Of a DNA stretch of 64,000 nt, positions 1 through 8,029 are shown piece after piece. The stretch is from positions 1 to 64,000 of the forward strand of contig JAUMCA010000063.1 of the NCBI GenBank assembly GCA_032119475.1, written 5' to 3'. Position 1 is the first letter of the stretch. Each line of letters starts with the position of its first letter. Source of the stretch: F1-60-MAGs149 sp032119475 (GTDB taxonomy: Bacteria; Actinomycetota; Thermoleophilia; Gaiellales; F1-60-MAGs149). Position numbers and translations under genes: made by a program. The notes beneath the pieces were generated by a model. The model was given only the letters and a program-made list of their open reading frames with translations, ran no database searches and was not told where the DNA came from.

Positions 1-1853
1 GCGATCGTGTACGGACCAGCACCCGTGCCGGTGACCGACTGCACGGTCCAGCCGCTGGGCGAGCCGGTCAGGTCGACGTCCTCGGCCGCGAAGCCGGTCA
101 CCGACTCCGTGAAGGTCGCCGCGTAGGTCAGCGTGGAGGCGCTGCGCGGCGTCGTCGGCGCGGTCACCTGGACGCCGAGGCGTGCGTCGACCGACGTGAC
201 GTACGACGTCGGGATCGGCAGGTACTCCACGATGTACGGCGCGACCGTAGTGAGGTCCATGTCATCGAGGCCACTGCTGTAGTTCGGCTGAATGCTGCTG
301 CCCGATCCATCCGGTTGACCGGATGACCATGGCGCGTACTGCCCGCCGATCGCGGTTCCTCCGTCCGAGAACGTCGTGAAGGCATCCAGGCCATCGAGCA
401 CCCACTGCTGCTCGACCAATTGATCAGAACCGCCAACGCGGACGGCCCCGCTGTTGACGCCGATGACCCCCGTGCGCTCGGCCGCGTTGACCATCGTGGC
501 GAGGTAGCCCGGCGACCCACCGAACCATGAACCCCGCGCACCCGTGTCGGAACCAGCGGCGTCGGCATTGGCGAGGCCGCGGGCACTGCTCAGCGCGTAA
601 TAGCGCCCCGTCGCGTCGGCGGCCGTCGAGTACGTGACGCCGGTCGACGAGGCGACCTTCGGCCGGTAGGCGAGCGTGACCGTTGCCGTGCCGATTGCGG
701 CGGGCGTCCACGCGGCCGTGGCGAGCGTCGCGTTGAGGTCCGCCTTCGACGCCTCGATCGTCAGCGTGCCGGTACCGCCGCCGGTCACGAGGGCGGCACC
801 CGAGGCGGTCGCCGTCAGCGTGCCGGCGGTTGCGGTGACGGTGGCGGTCAGCAGCTCGCCGCCGAAGCGCGTGGAGTCGACCAGAGTCGCGCCGTACGCG
901 AGCGAACGCGCGTTGCCGACGCCGGCACGGAGGGTCGTCGGGTTGGCGTAGCGGACCGTGCGCACCGTGCGGGTCGACGGCGGGTCGACCTCGATCACGT
1001 ACGCCTGCACCCTGCCGTTGCACGGGGAGTTGCAGTCGGCCCACGTCGAGGACCCCGCGTTGAACAGGAGATGCTGCTCCGTGCCGCTCGGCTCGCCGGT
1101 TCCCCAGCGCAGGTACGACCCCGCGGTCGCCGTCCCACCGTTTGAGAAGCGGCGGCTGGTGTCGCGACCCAGCCACGTCCAGTCGCCGCTCGAAGAGGAA
1201 CTGGTACGGCCGCCGATCCACGCGTAGGAGTTCGCGGGCGCCGCCGCGGTGACGAGCCCGCTGATGAAGGTGTTCTCGGTGGCGGACGTGATCGTGGCGA
1301 GGAAGCCGCTGCCACGCGCGAAGCGCTCGGCCTCCGCATTCGTCAGCGCGGTCGTGTGCGCCGTCGACGTACCGGTCACGACGACGCGGTAGAAGTGCCC
1401 GCTCCCGTGCTTCCACGTGACGCCGCCGACGGTTTGGTCGACCGGCCGGGCGTCGATCTGCGTGGCGACCTGGACGGGAACGGGCGCCGCGACGGTGATC
1501 GTCGCCGTGTCGAGCGCCTGGTTGACGTCCGCCTGCGTGCCCGCCACGACGAGCGTGCCCGTACCCGACCCGGTGATCGCCGCGCCGCCGCCGCCCGCCA
1601 CCGCCTCGATCGTCCCGGCGGTCGCCCTCACCGTCACCCGCACCTGCTCGTCTGAGAGGAAGCCGGACACGTGGCTCACGCCGTATTCGAGGCTCGACGG
1701 CGAGCCCGGCTCCACGCCGATGAGGTCGGTGCCGACCGTGCGCGTGCGCGGGTTCTCGGCGGTCGCCGCACTGGCGACACCGGTGGCCAGCGTGCCCAGG
1801 ACGGCGATCGCCGCGAGCGCCGACCAGCGCACCCGGCGGTGCCGGGCGATCAC
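1..1853 (-). CDS. Secreted protein with two C-type-lectin-like domains (3' end off the window)
   Basis: The frame is open from a GTG at 1853 to the left edge (617 codons), with an in-frame stop 54 codons earlier at most. Residues 1-30 form a signal peptide (basic start, hydrophobic core, likely cut after ASA). Two similar modules follow. Each has a beta-rich, cadherin-like segment with a GTGTL motif (about 35-140 and 290-405) and then a C-type-lectin-like fold (about 153-285 and 415-545). The first lectin fold has LATITSATEN, YAWIGG and a W-x-W pair; the second has YLATMVNAAE and YIVEY. From about 555 an Ig-like domain begins (ESVTGFAAEDVDLTGS, Big_12-like). An extracellular adhesive or binding role is likely. 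The ligand is unknown, and no calcium site was confirmed. Confidence 0.8.
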   Translation of the reverse strand, partial: MIARHRRVRWSALAAIAVLGTLATGVASAATAENPRTRTVGTDLIGVEPGSPSSLEYGVSHVSGFLSDEQVRVTVRATAGTIEAVAGGGGAAITGSGTGTLVVAGTQADVNQALDTATITVAAPVPVQVATQIDARPVDQTVGGVTWKHGSGHFYRVVVTGTSTAHTTALTNAEAERFARGSGFLATITSATENTFISGLVTAAAPANSYAWIGGRTSSSSSGDWTWLGRDTSRRFSNGGTATAGSYLRWGTGEPSGTEQHLLFNAGSSTWADCNSPCNGRVQAYVIEVDPPSTRTVRTVRYANPTTLRAGVGNARSLAYGATLVDSTRFGGELLTATVTATAGTLTATASGAALVTGGGTGTLTIEASKADLNATLATAAWTPAAIGTATVTLAYRPKVASSTGVTYSTAADATGRYYALSSARGLANADAAGSDTGARGSWFGGSPGYLATMVNAAERTGVIGVNSGAVRVGGSDQLVEQQWVLDGLDAFTTFSDGGTAIGGQYAPWSSGQPDGSGSSIQPNYSSGLDDMDLTTVAPYIVEYLPIPTSYVTSVDARLGVQVTAPTTPRSASTLTYAATFTESVTGFAAEDVDLTGSPSGWTVQSVTGTGAGPYTI

Positions 1854-2009
1854 CGGATGCGGGCGGGCGCCCAGAGGGGTGTCGGTACAGCGGTTCAGCG
1901 GCGGTGCCGCAGCGCACGGAACGGGTCCGATGGGCCGTTGCGGCTGCGTTCAGTGTCGCCGGCAGACGCGCTGATTCAGGCAAGTGGGAACATGTGTGAC
2001 AGCACTTGA

Positions 2010-2021
2010 GTACACCTGTAC
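2010..2021. promoter_or_regulatory. Short perfect dyad in the 235-bp spacer upstream of the lectin-like gene
   Basis: GTACA-CC-TGTAC is a perfect inverted repeat lying 157 bp upstream of the GTG at 1853 and downstream of the TetR gene. It could be an operator. I see no convincing -35/-10 pair nearby and nothing else recognisable in 1854-2088. Confidence 0.25.
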
Positions 2022-2088
2022 AGCCCACAGCGCCACCTGCGGGGTGCCCGCCCACCGTCGAGCCGCGCCGAGGCGCTGCGGCGACGCG

Positions 2089-2682
2089 TCAGGCGATCAA
2101 CGTCGTCGCCACGTGGCGGCGCACCGCAGCGCGCGCCGACGCCACGGTGACGGCCTGCGGGTGCAGCAGCACGTGCTGGGCGAGGCCGTCGAGGAGCGCC
2201 GCGTAGGCGAGCGCCCACTCCGCCGGGTCGACGGGGCGGAACGCCCCGCTGGCGACCCCGGCCGCGACGGGGCGCTCGATCCGTCGCCGCCAGCCCCGGT
2301 AGAGCTCCTCGTGGCGCGCGGCCAGCGCCGGCGCCCGGCCGGCGCGCGCGCCGATCTCGGACCACACGCGCTGCTCCGCGAGCGTGTCGGCGTCGTCGGG
2401 GAGGGTCACGTCGCCGAGCGCGAGGAGCTCGGCCTCCGGGTCGTCCACCCCGTCCAGCGCGGCTTCGATCCGCCGCTGGACCCGGGCGGCGGCCTCGTCG
2501 AGCGCGGCGCCGAGGATCTGGTCCTTCGTCGCGAACCAGTGGGTGATCGTGCCGGTCGACACGCCGAGCTCGGCGGCCAGTGCGCGCATCGTCACCGCCT
2601 GGTAGCCGTCGCGGGCGATCATGCCGATCGCCCCGTCGATGATCTCGCCGCGCCGCAGCGCCTCCACGGATGCGCGGGGCAT
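2089..2682 (-). CDS. TetR/AcrR-family transcriptional regulator
   Basis: 197 aa, the usual size for the family. Residues 1-55 hold the helix-turn-helix: AIGMIARDGYQAVTMRALAAE leads into LGVSTGTITHWFATKDQIL, the family signature. The rest is a helical ligand-binding domain. Its ATG overlaps the TGA of the upstream acyl-CoA dehydrogenase by one base (TGATG), so it is the last gene of that operon and probably translationally coupled to it. Such regulators beside acyl-CoA dehydrogenases often sense acyl-CoA and repress their own operon. That role is inferred; the dyad at 5057-5074 is a candidate operator. Confidence 0.88.
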   Translation of the reverse strand: MPRASVEALRRGEIIDGAIGMIARDGYQAVTMRALAAELGVSTGTITHWFATKDQILGAALDEAAARVQRRIEAALDGVDDPEAELLALGDVTLPDDADTLAEQRVWSEIGARAGRAPALAARHEELYRGWRRRIERPVAAGVASGAFRPVDPAEWALAYAALLDGLAQHVLLHPQAVTVASARAAVRRHVATTLIA

Positions 2683-3857
2683 CAGGCCTCCCGCGGCCAG
2701 GCCGCCACGGCGTGGGTGCCGCGCTTGCGCATCTCGTTGACGAGGACGACCTTCTGGATCTCCGACGTGCCCTCCCAGATGCGGTCGACGCGGAGGTCGC
2801 GGTAGAACCGCTCGACGGCGTGCTCGCGCATGTAGCCCCGACCGCCGAGCACCTGCACGCAGGCGTCCGCGACGCGGTTGGCCATCTCGGAGGCGTGGAG
2901 CTTGATCGCCGACGCCTTGGCGTGGAGCGTCTTCGGGTCGACCGTGCCCTGCGTCACCTCCCACGCGACCTGGTACGTCACAGCGCGGGCGGCGGCGAGG
3001 TCCGCCACCGCCTCGGCCAGCGGGAACGAGACGCCCTGGAAGTCGATGATGCGCGAGCCGAACTGCTCGCGGTGCTCGGCGTACGCGAACGCCTCCTCGA
3101 GGCACCGCTCGGCGCCGCCGAGGCAGCGGGCCGCGATCATCAGCCGCTCCTCCATGAACCACTCCTTCGTCAGCGTGTAGCCCTCCCCGACCCGGCCGAG
3201 GACCTGATCGGCCCCGACGCGGACGTCGTGGTACCGGAAGATCGGGTGCTCGTAGACGAAGTGGTGCATGTAGCGCGGGGTGCGGTGCAGCTCGACGCCG
3301 TCCTGGTCGCGGTCGATCAGCAGGCTGACCGGCCCCTCGCCCGGGACGTCGGCCACGACGATCTGGTAATCTGCGACGTCGCCGACGGTCACGTACCACT
3401 TCTCGCCGTTGAGGACGAAGCCGTCGCCGTCCCGCGCCGCCGTGGTGGCGAGGACCGACGGGTCGGACCCGGCGTCGGCCTCGGTGATCGCGTAGCAGGA
3501 GCGCCGCCGTCCCTCGATCTCGGGGATCAGCCAGCGCTCGCGCTGCGCGGGAGTGGAGTAGCGCAGCACGTTCGCGGGACGCCACACGACGTCCCAGAGC
3601 GCGTTCGTCGAGCGGCCGAGCTGCTCCTGGCTCAGCACCTGCTCGAAGATCGAGAGGCCCTGTCCGCCCCACTCCGTCGGCATGTTGACCGCGTTCAGGC
3701 GCTCGGCGAGCACGGCGGCGTAGGCCGGCGCGAGCTGCCCCGGCGTGAGGCCGTCCTGCTCGTCGCAGGTGACCTCCAGCGGCAGGAGGTGCTCGTCGCA
3801 GAGGCGGCGGGAGCGCTGCTGGATCTCCTGCTCGCGCGCGTTGAGGGACAGGTCCAT
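2682..3857 (-). CDS. Acyl-CoA dehydrogenase
   Basis: 391 aa, normal length. It should oxidise an acyl-CoA to the 2-enoyl-CoA with FAD, passing electrons to ETF. The FAD/substrate motif YAITEADAGSD (about 120-130) and the C-terminal RIWEGTSEIQK match the family. The Glu of WEGTSE lies where many members carry structural or catalytic acid, so substrate class is not decided. The gene sits 21 nt downstream of a second acyl-CoA dehydrogenase, with a GGAGG ten bases before the ATG, and overlaps tetR by one base. Two non-identical paralogs in one operon suggest a branched-chain, terpenoid or aromatic acyl substrate series. Confidence 0.9.
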   Translation of the reverse strand: MDLSLNAREQEIQQRSRRLCDEHLLPLEVTCDEQDGLTPGQLAPAYAAVLAERLNAVNMPTEWGGQGLSIFEQVLSQEQLGRSTNALWDVVWRPANVLRYSTPAQRERWLIPEIEGRRRSCYAITEADAGSDPSVLATTAARDGDGFVLNGEKWYVTVGDVADYQIVVADVPGEGPVSLLIDRDQDGVELHRTPRYMHHFVYEHPIFRYHDVRVGADQVLGRVGEGYTLTKEWFMEERLMIAARCLGGAERCLEEAFAYAEHREQFGSRIIDFQGVSFPLAEAVADLAAARAVTYQVAWEVTQGTVDPKTLHAKASAIKLHASEMANRVADACVQVLGGRGYMREHAVERFYRDLRVDRIWEGTSEIQKVVLVNEMRKRGTHAVAAWPREA

Positions 3858-3878
3858 GACGGCGGGTCCTCCGAGGCC

Positions 3879-5033
3879 CTAGACGCGCGGGAACAGGCCG
3901 CGGGAGATGATCAGGCGCATGATGTCGCTGGTCCCCTCCCAGATCTCCTCGAGCTTGGCGTCGCGCAGCCAGCGCTCCGCCGGGTACTCACGGGAGTAGG
4001 AGTAGCCGCCCAGCGTCTGGCAGCAGGCCCACGCGGAGAACCACGCCGCCTCGGACGCGGCGAGCTTCGCCATCGCGGCCTCGGTGCTGAAGTCCTCCCC
4101 GGCGTCCGCGAGGGCGGCGGCGTGGTGCACCAGCAGCCGCGCCTGGTCCATCTTCATCTTCACGTCGACGAGGCGGAACGAGACCGCCTGGTTGACGTGG
4201 ATCGGCTGGCCGAACGTCTTGCGCTCGGTGGCGTACTCGACGGCGTAGTCGAACGCCGCGCGCGCCATCCCGACCTCGCCGGCCGCCAGCGTCACGCGGG
4301 ACTCGTCGAACTTGCGCATCAGGCCCTTGAAGCCCATGCCCTCGGCGCCGATCCGGCGGTCCTCCGGCAGGAAGACGTCGTGGAAGAAGATCTCGTGCGT
4401 CGGGATCGCGCGCTGGCCGAGCTTGTGGAGCTTGTTGCCGACGCTGAAGCCCTCGTCGCCGTCCTCGACGAGGAAGGCGGTGATGCCCTTCGCACGGGTG
4501 CCCGGGGCGACCGTCGCGAAGACGAGGTAGTACGAGGCCACGCCCGCGTTCGAGATCCACGTCTTCGAACCGTTCAGGCGGTAGCCGCCGTCCACCGGCT
4601 CGGCGTGCGTGGTGATCGCCGAGGCGTCGGAGCCCGCCTCGGGCTCCGTCGTGGCGAGGGCCCCGAGCTTCGGCGTCGGGCCGCACAGCGGCGGGACCCA
4701 GCGCTGCTTCTGCTCCTCCGTGCCCAGCTCGACGATGACGCCGGCGAAGAACGACGCCGACCCGATGAAGTTGCCGATGGCCGCGTCCCCGTACGTGAGC
4801 TCCTCGTGGATGCGGCTGCAGGTCGTGAGGTCGGTGACGCCCCCGCCGCCGTACTCCTCCGGCAGGTCGTAGCAGGTGAGCCCGATCTCGGCCGCCTTGT
4901 GGAAGGGCTCCCACGGCGCCTCCTCGGTCTCGTCGTAATGCGCTGCGACGGGGCGGATCTCCTTCGCGGCGAAGTCGCGCGCCAGCGCGACGAGCTCGTC
5001 CTGGATCTCCTTCGGGGTCACGGCGATGGCCAT
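3879..5033 (-). CDS. Acyl-CoA dehydrogenase (first gene of the operon)
   Basis: 384 aa from the ATG at 5033, chosen over an upstream in-frame ATG because a strong GAGGAGGAG Shine-Dalgarno sequence lies just before it and residues start MAIAVTPKEIQ. Motifs: LATTEPEAGSD (FAD and substrate binding), GYSYSREYPAERWLRDAK and EIWEGTSDIMR near the C-terminus. It is a flavoprotein of fatty- or branched-acyl-CoA oxidation acting in the cytoplasm. It leads an operon with the next acyl-CoA dehydrogenase and tetR. A perfect 18-bp dyad lies 24 nt upstream of its start, where a repressor could block transcription. Confidence 0.92.
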   Translation of the reverse strand: MAIAVTPKEIQDELVALARDFAAKEIRPVAAHYDETEEAPWEPFHKAAEIGLTCYDLPEEYGGGGVTDLTTCSRIHEELTYGDAAIGNFIGSASFFAGVIVELGTEEQKQRWVPPLCGPTPKLGALATTEPEAGSDASAITTHAEPVDGGYRLNGSKTWISNAGVASYYLVFATVAPGTRAKGITAFLVEDGDEGFSVGNKLHKLGQRAIPTHEIFFHDVFLPEDRRIGAEGMGFKGLMRKFDESRVTLAAGEVGMARAAFDYAVEYATERKTFGQPIHVNQAVSFRLVDVKMKMDQARLLVHHAAALADAGEDFSTEAAMAKLAASEAAWFSAWACCQTLGGYSYSREYPAERWLRDAKLEEIWEGTSDIMRLIISRGLFPRV

Positions 5034-5056
5034 CGGGCTCCTCCTCCTCGCACGGA

Positions 5057-5074
5057 TGTGCGAACAGTCGCACA
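5057..5074. promoter_or_regulatory. Candidate operator of the acyl-CoA dehydrogenase/TetR operon
   Basis: TGTGCGA-ACAG-TCGCACA is a perfect 7-bp inverted repeat with a 4-bp centre, in the 146-bp divergent spacer between the operon (start 5033) and the thioredoxin gene (start 5180). A CATAAC hexamer on the minus strand just upstream could be the -10, placing the dyad over the transcription start. Its size and symmetry suit a TetR dimer; that the linked TetR protein binds it is inferred. Confidence 0.5.
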
Positions 5075-5166
5075 CGCGTTATGCCAACGCAAGGGGACCG
5101 GGGATCAGCGCACCTCGGCGGGCACCCGGGGGCCCGGTCCGGCGGTGCCCCACCGGGCATCTGGCC

Positions 5167-5172
5167 TACCAT
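5167..5172 (+). promoter_or_regulatory. TACCAT -10 box, probable leaderless start of the thioredoxin gene
   Basis: TACCAT ends 7 nt before the ATG at 5180, so transcription would begin at or next to the start codon. No Shine-Dalgarno sequence is present. Confidence 0.45.
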
Positions 5173-5179
5173 CCGGCCC

Positions 5180-5926
5180 ATGGCCGTAGACGTGAACGAA
5201 CCCGATTTCCCGCGCGAGGTCATCGAGGCCTCCCACCAGCAGCCCGTCGTCGTCGACTTCTGGGCCGAGTGGTGCGGACCGTGCAAGCAGCTCGCGCCGA
5301 TACTCGAGGCCGCGGTGGCCGCGAAGGGCGGGGCGATCAAGCTCGTCAAGGTCGACACCGACCGCAACCCCGCGCTCGCGCAGTCGTTCGGCATCCAGGG
5401 CATCCCCGCCGTCAAGGCGTTCAAGGACGGCAAGGTCGTCGACGAGTTCACCGGCGTGGTACCCCCGCCGCAGATCGAGCGCTTCCTCGACGGACTCGTC
5501 CCCTCCGCGACCGACGTCGCGCTCGAGGCGGGCGATGAGGCGTCGCTGCGGACCGTGCTCGCGGGCGATCCGGGGAACCTCGACGCCGCGATGGGGCTGG
5601 CGGGGATCCTGCTGACGCGCGGCGAGGCCGCCGCGGCGATCGAGGTCCTGACCCCGGTGCGCGCCGCGCCGAACGCGGACGGCCTGCTGGCCTGCGCCGA
5701 GGTGCTCTACGACCCGACGCTCGCGCCGGAGATCACCGGCGCGCTGGAGCGGCTCGCCACGGACCCGCCGGGCGCGCTGCAGCAGATGATCGACCTGCTG
5801 CCGGGCGCGAGCGACGAGCGGAAGGACCTCGTGCGCCGCGTGATGGTCGGCATCTTCGCGGACCGCCCCGTCGACGACCCGGTCGTCGTGGAGTACCGGA
5901 AGAAGCTGGCGGCTGCGCTGTACTGA
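5180..5926 (+). CDS. Thioredoxin-domain protein of the CnoX/YbbN type
   Basis: 248 aa. Residues 1-110 are a thioredoxin fold with an intact WCGPC active site (residues 31-35), VDFWAEW before it and the cis-proline loop IQGIPAVKAF. Residues 115-248 are a helical TPR-like region (LAGDPGNLDAAMGLAGILL, then repeated helices), the layout of E. coli CnoX/YbbN, a chaperedoxin that protects and hands substrates to GroEL or DnaK. E. coli CnoX has lost the redox-active cysteine pair; here both cysteines remain, so redox activity is expected. It is convergent with the MFS gene, with repeat elements in between. Confidence 0.85.
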   Translation: MAVDVNEPDFPREVIEASHQQPVVVDFWAEWCGPCKQLAPILEAAVAAKGGAIKLVKVDTDRNPALAQSFGIQGIPAVKAFKDGKVVDEFTGVVPPPQIERFLDGLVPSATDVALEAGDEASLRTVLAGDPGNLDAAMGLAGILLTRGEAAAAIEVLTPVRAAPNADGLLACAEVLYDPTLAPEITGALERLATDPPGALQQMIDLLPGASDERKDLVRRVMVGIFADRPVDDPVVVEYRKKLAAALY

Positions 5927-5942
5927 GGCGTCGCTGGGTTGG

Positions 5943-5975
5943 ATGGTGAAAAGGGGTCAGACCGCTTTTCACCAT
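5943..5975. repeat. Hairpin repeat, single unit with GGGTCAGAC core
   Basis: Perfect 11-bp arms (5943-5953 and 5965-5975) close over the loop GGGTCAGACCG. It stands 17 bp after the thioredoxin stop codon and just before the larger paired repeat, and belongs to the same family as the other GGGTCAGA elements. Confidence 0.8.
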
Positions 5976-5987
5976 GGCCCGCCGTCA

Positions 5988-6096
5988 GGGGACTGAATGA
6001 AAGGGGTCTGGCCCCTTTCATTCACCCACGCGTGCGGCCGGGTGCGCAGGTCGCCGCGGTGAATGAAAGGGGCCAGACCCCTTTCATTCAGTCCCC
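5988..6096. repeat. Paired inverted repeat (REPIN-like), locus 1
   Basis: Two 38-bp arms (5988-6025 and 6059-6096) are perfect reverse complements around a 33-bp loop. Each arm is itself almost palindromic: GAATGAAAGGGG, a short TC-rich centre, then CCCCTTTCATTC. The right arm contains the MFS stop codon at 6088-6090, and the outer GGGGACTGA, the last codons of that gene, is mirrored on the far side at 5988. The element lies between convergent genes and could terminate both transcripts. Confidence 0.9.
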
Positions 6097-7656
6097 CACC
6101 TGCACGTCGCTCGGATCCACCGCCGCCGCCGGGCGCGGGCGGGGCAGGCCGCGGAAGCCGATCAGGATCACGGCGACCGCGATCGCCATCAGGAGCGCGC
6201 CGACGGTGACCGAGGCGGAGAAGCCGGCCATCCAGGCGTCCTCGGCGATCGGCACGGCGCGCTCGCCGGCGGCACGGGCCAGCGCCTCGATCTGCGCGCC
6301 CTCGACGAGCGGGTTGAGGCGGGCGGCCTGGTCGACGAGCGCCGGCGCGGCCGAGCGCACGCCGTCGAGCCACGCGCGATCCGTGATCGTGGCGGCGACG
6401 GAGCCGAGCACGGCGATGCCGAGCGCTCCGCCGACCTGCCGCGCGGCGTTGAGGACGCCCGACCCGACCCCGGCCTTGCGCGGGTCGATCGCGCCCATCG
6501 CGGCCGCGCTCATGGCCGGCATGGTCAGCGCGATGCCGGCGCCGAGCAGCAGGTAGAACGGCCAGATGTGCGCGTACGGGCTGCCCGCCTCGAGGAAGCG
6601 GAGGCCGAGCATCGCGATCGCCGCGGCGACCATGCCGGTAGCCATCAGGATCGGCGCACCCAACCGTGCGTTGAGGCGGCCCGCGATGGGCGCGACGACC
6701 ATCACCGCCATCGTCAGGGGCAGCGTGCGGATACCGGCCTCGACGGCCGAGTAGCCCTGGATGTTCTGCATGAAGAGCGTCACGACGAACAGCGCGCCGT
6801 AGAGGCCGAACCCGACCAGAACGGCGACCACGATCGACGTGGAGAAGGCACGGCTGCGGAAGAAGCCGAGCGGCACCATCGGCTCGTCGTGGCGGTTCTC
6901 CCACCACACGAAGGCGCCGATCAGCGCGACGGAGCCGAGGATCAGGCCCAGCGTCCGGGGCGTCATCCAGCCGTGCTCGCCCGAGCCGATCAGCGCGTAC
7001 GTCAGCCCGAACAGGCCGACCGTGATGAGGACGGTCCCGATCACGTCGAGGCTCTTCACGGTCGTGTCGCGGGATTCCCGCACCGCCACGAGGACGGCGA
7101 CGAGGGCGATCACCCCGATCGGGATGTTGATCCAGAAGACCGCGGCCCAGCCGACGTTGTCGACGAGGAACCCGCCGACGAGCGGGCCGAGCGCGAGGCC
7201 GAGGCCCGAGATGCCGGCCCAGATCCCGATCGCCTGCGGCAGCTTCGCGCGCGGGAACGTGGCCACCAGGATCGACAGGGACAGCGGGTTCATCAGCGCC
7301 GCGCCGGTCCCCTGCAGGCCGCGGAACAGGGTCAGCTGCCCCGACGTCGTGGCGAGCGCGCAGGCCGCGGACCAGACGGTGAACGAGATCAGCCCGACGA
7401 TGAACATCCGCTTGCGGCCGAAGCGGTCGCCGAGCTTGCCGCCGAGCAGGATCAGCGCCGCGAACACCAGGACGTAGGCGTTGATGATCCACTGCAGCTG
7501 GCTATGCGACGGCCGGAGCTCCTGCTGGATCGTCGGCAGCGCGACGTTCACCACGGTGTTGTCGAGCATGATCATGAACAGCGCGAAGCACATGGCGAAC
7601 AGCGTCAGCCACATGCGCCGGTCGACCGGGGCGTCGGGCGCGGGCGCGTTCGTCAC
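6088..7656 (-). CDS. MFS drug-efflux transporter, DHA2 (EmrB/QacA) family
   Basis: 522 aa with about 14 hydrophobic segments, the size and topology of proton-driven multidrug exporters. MFS motif A is visible as GGKLGDRFGRKRMF (about 70-85), motif D1 as MIMLDNTVVNVALP near the N-terminus and motif C as GLGLALGPLVGGFLVDNVGW in TM5. It starts at a GTG. The substrate is not predictable. It ends VGD with its stop codon inside the repeat at 6088. The next gene upstream on the same strand is a small membrane protein with its own -10 box. Confidence 0.9.
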   Translation of the reverse strand: MTNAPAPDAPVDRRMWLTLFAMCFALFMIMLDNTVVNVALPTIQQELRPSHSQLQWIINAYVLVFAALILLGGKLGDRFGRKRMFIVGLISFTVWSAACALATTSGQLTLFRGLQGTGAALMNPLSLSILVATFPRAKLPQAIGIWAGISGLGLALGPLVGGFLVDNVGWAAVFWINIPIGVIALVAVLVAVRESRDTTVKSLDVIGTVLITVGLFGLTYALIGSGEHGWMTPRTLGLILGSVALIGAFVWWENRHDEPMVPLGFFRSRAFSTSIVVAVLVGFGLYGALFVVTLFMQNIQGYSAVEAGIRTLPLTMAVMVVAPIAGRLNARLGAPILMATGMVAAAIAMLGLRFLEAGSPYAHIWPFYLLLGAGIALTMPAMSAAAMGAIDPRKAGVGSGVLNAARQVGGALGIAVLGSVAATITDRAWLDGVRSAAPALVDQAARLNPLVEGAQIEALARAAGERAVPIAEDAWMAGFSASVTVGALLMAIAVAVILIGFRGLPRPRPAAAVDPSDVQVGD

Positions 7657-7698
7657 GGGGATGCTCCTACGGGGGTGTCGGGAGGACGGTGCGACGCC

Positions 7699-7971
7699 TC
7701 AGGCGTCGGGCGCGTCGGAATCGGACGCGACGCGCTCGCGCTCGCGGCGCTTGCGAGCCTCGTTCTGCGTCGCCGCGACCACCAGGATCGCGGCCGGCAG
7801 CGCCCAGAACACGGCGTAGATCACCGAGCGCATCAGCGGCTGCTGCAACGGTCCGAGGTGCAGGAGCGTGATGATCACGAACAGCGACGGGTACGCGATC
7901 AGGAACTGCATGCCGTACTCGAGGCCCTCCCAGCGGCGCAGCAGGGAGCGGTCGTCGGAGTCGCGCGCCAT
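7699..7971 (-). CDS. Small two-helix membrane protein, unknown function
   Basis: 90 aa. Two hydrophobic stretches (about 21-40 and 48-67) are followed by a strongly charged tail (NEARKRRERER). A TATCCT box ends 6 nt before the ATG, implying leaderless expression. It is 42 nt upstream of the MFS exporter on the same strand and divergent from leuC. I do not recognise the family. Confidence 0.7.
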   Translation of the reverse strand: MARDSDDRSLLRRWEGLEYGMQFLIAYPSLFVIITLLHLGPLQQPLMRSVIYAVFWALPAAILVVAATQNEARKRRERERVASDSDAPDA

Positions 7972-7977
7972 ACGGGC

Positions 7978-7983
7978 AGGATA
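7978..7983 (-). promoter_or_regulatory. TATCCT -10 box of the small membrane protein
   Basis: On the minus strand TATCCT is followed by 6 nt and then the ATG at 7971, giving a leaderless transcript start. Confidence 0.45.
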
Positions 7984-8029
7984 CGACCTCGCCGCTGGTA
8001 GCGTTCCGTATCAGAGCCGAAGGAGCACG

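Noticed and set aside
424..2055. 543-aa reading frame on the minus strand over the lectin-like gene
   Set aside because: It is Arg/Gly-rich with no domain. The true frame, offset from it, gives a signal peptide and lectin motifs and is open to the window edge.
2089..3672. 527-aa frame merging TetR with upstream sequence
   Set aside because: Only the last 197 codons are protein-like (TetR); the upstream part is an out-of-frame reading of the acyl-CoA dehydrogenase gene.
2670..5189. 839-aa plus-strand frame over the acyl-CoA dehydrogenases
   Set aside because: It is an antisense shadow made of low-complexity Asp/Arg/Val sequence, as are most other long frames opposite real genes in this GC-rich DNA.
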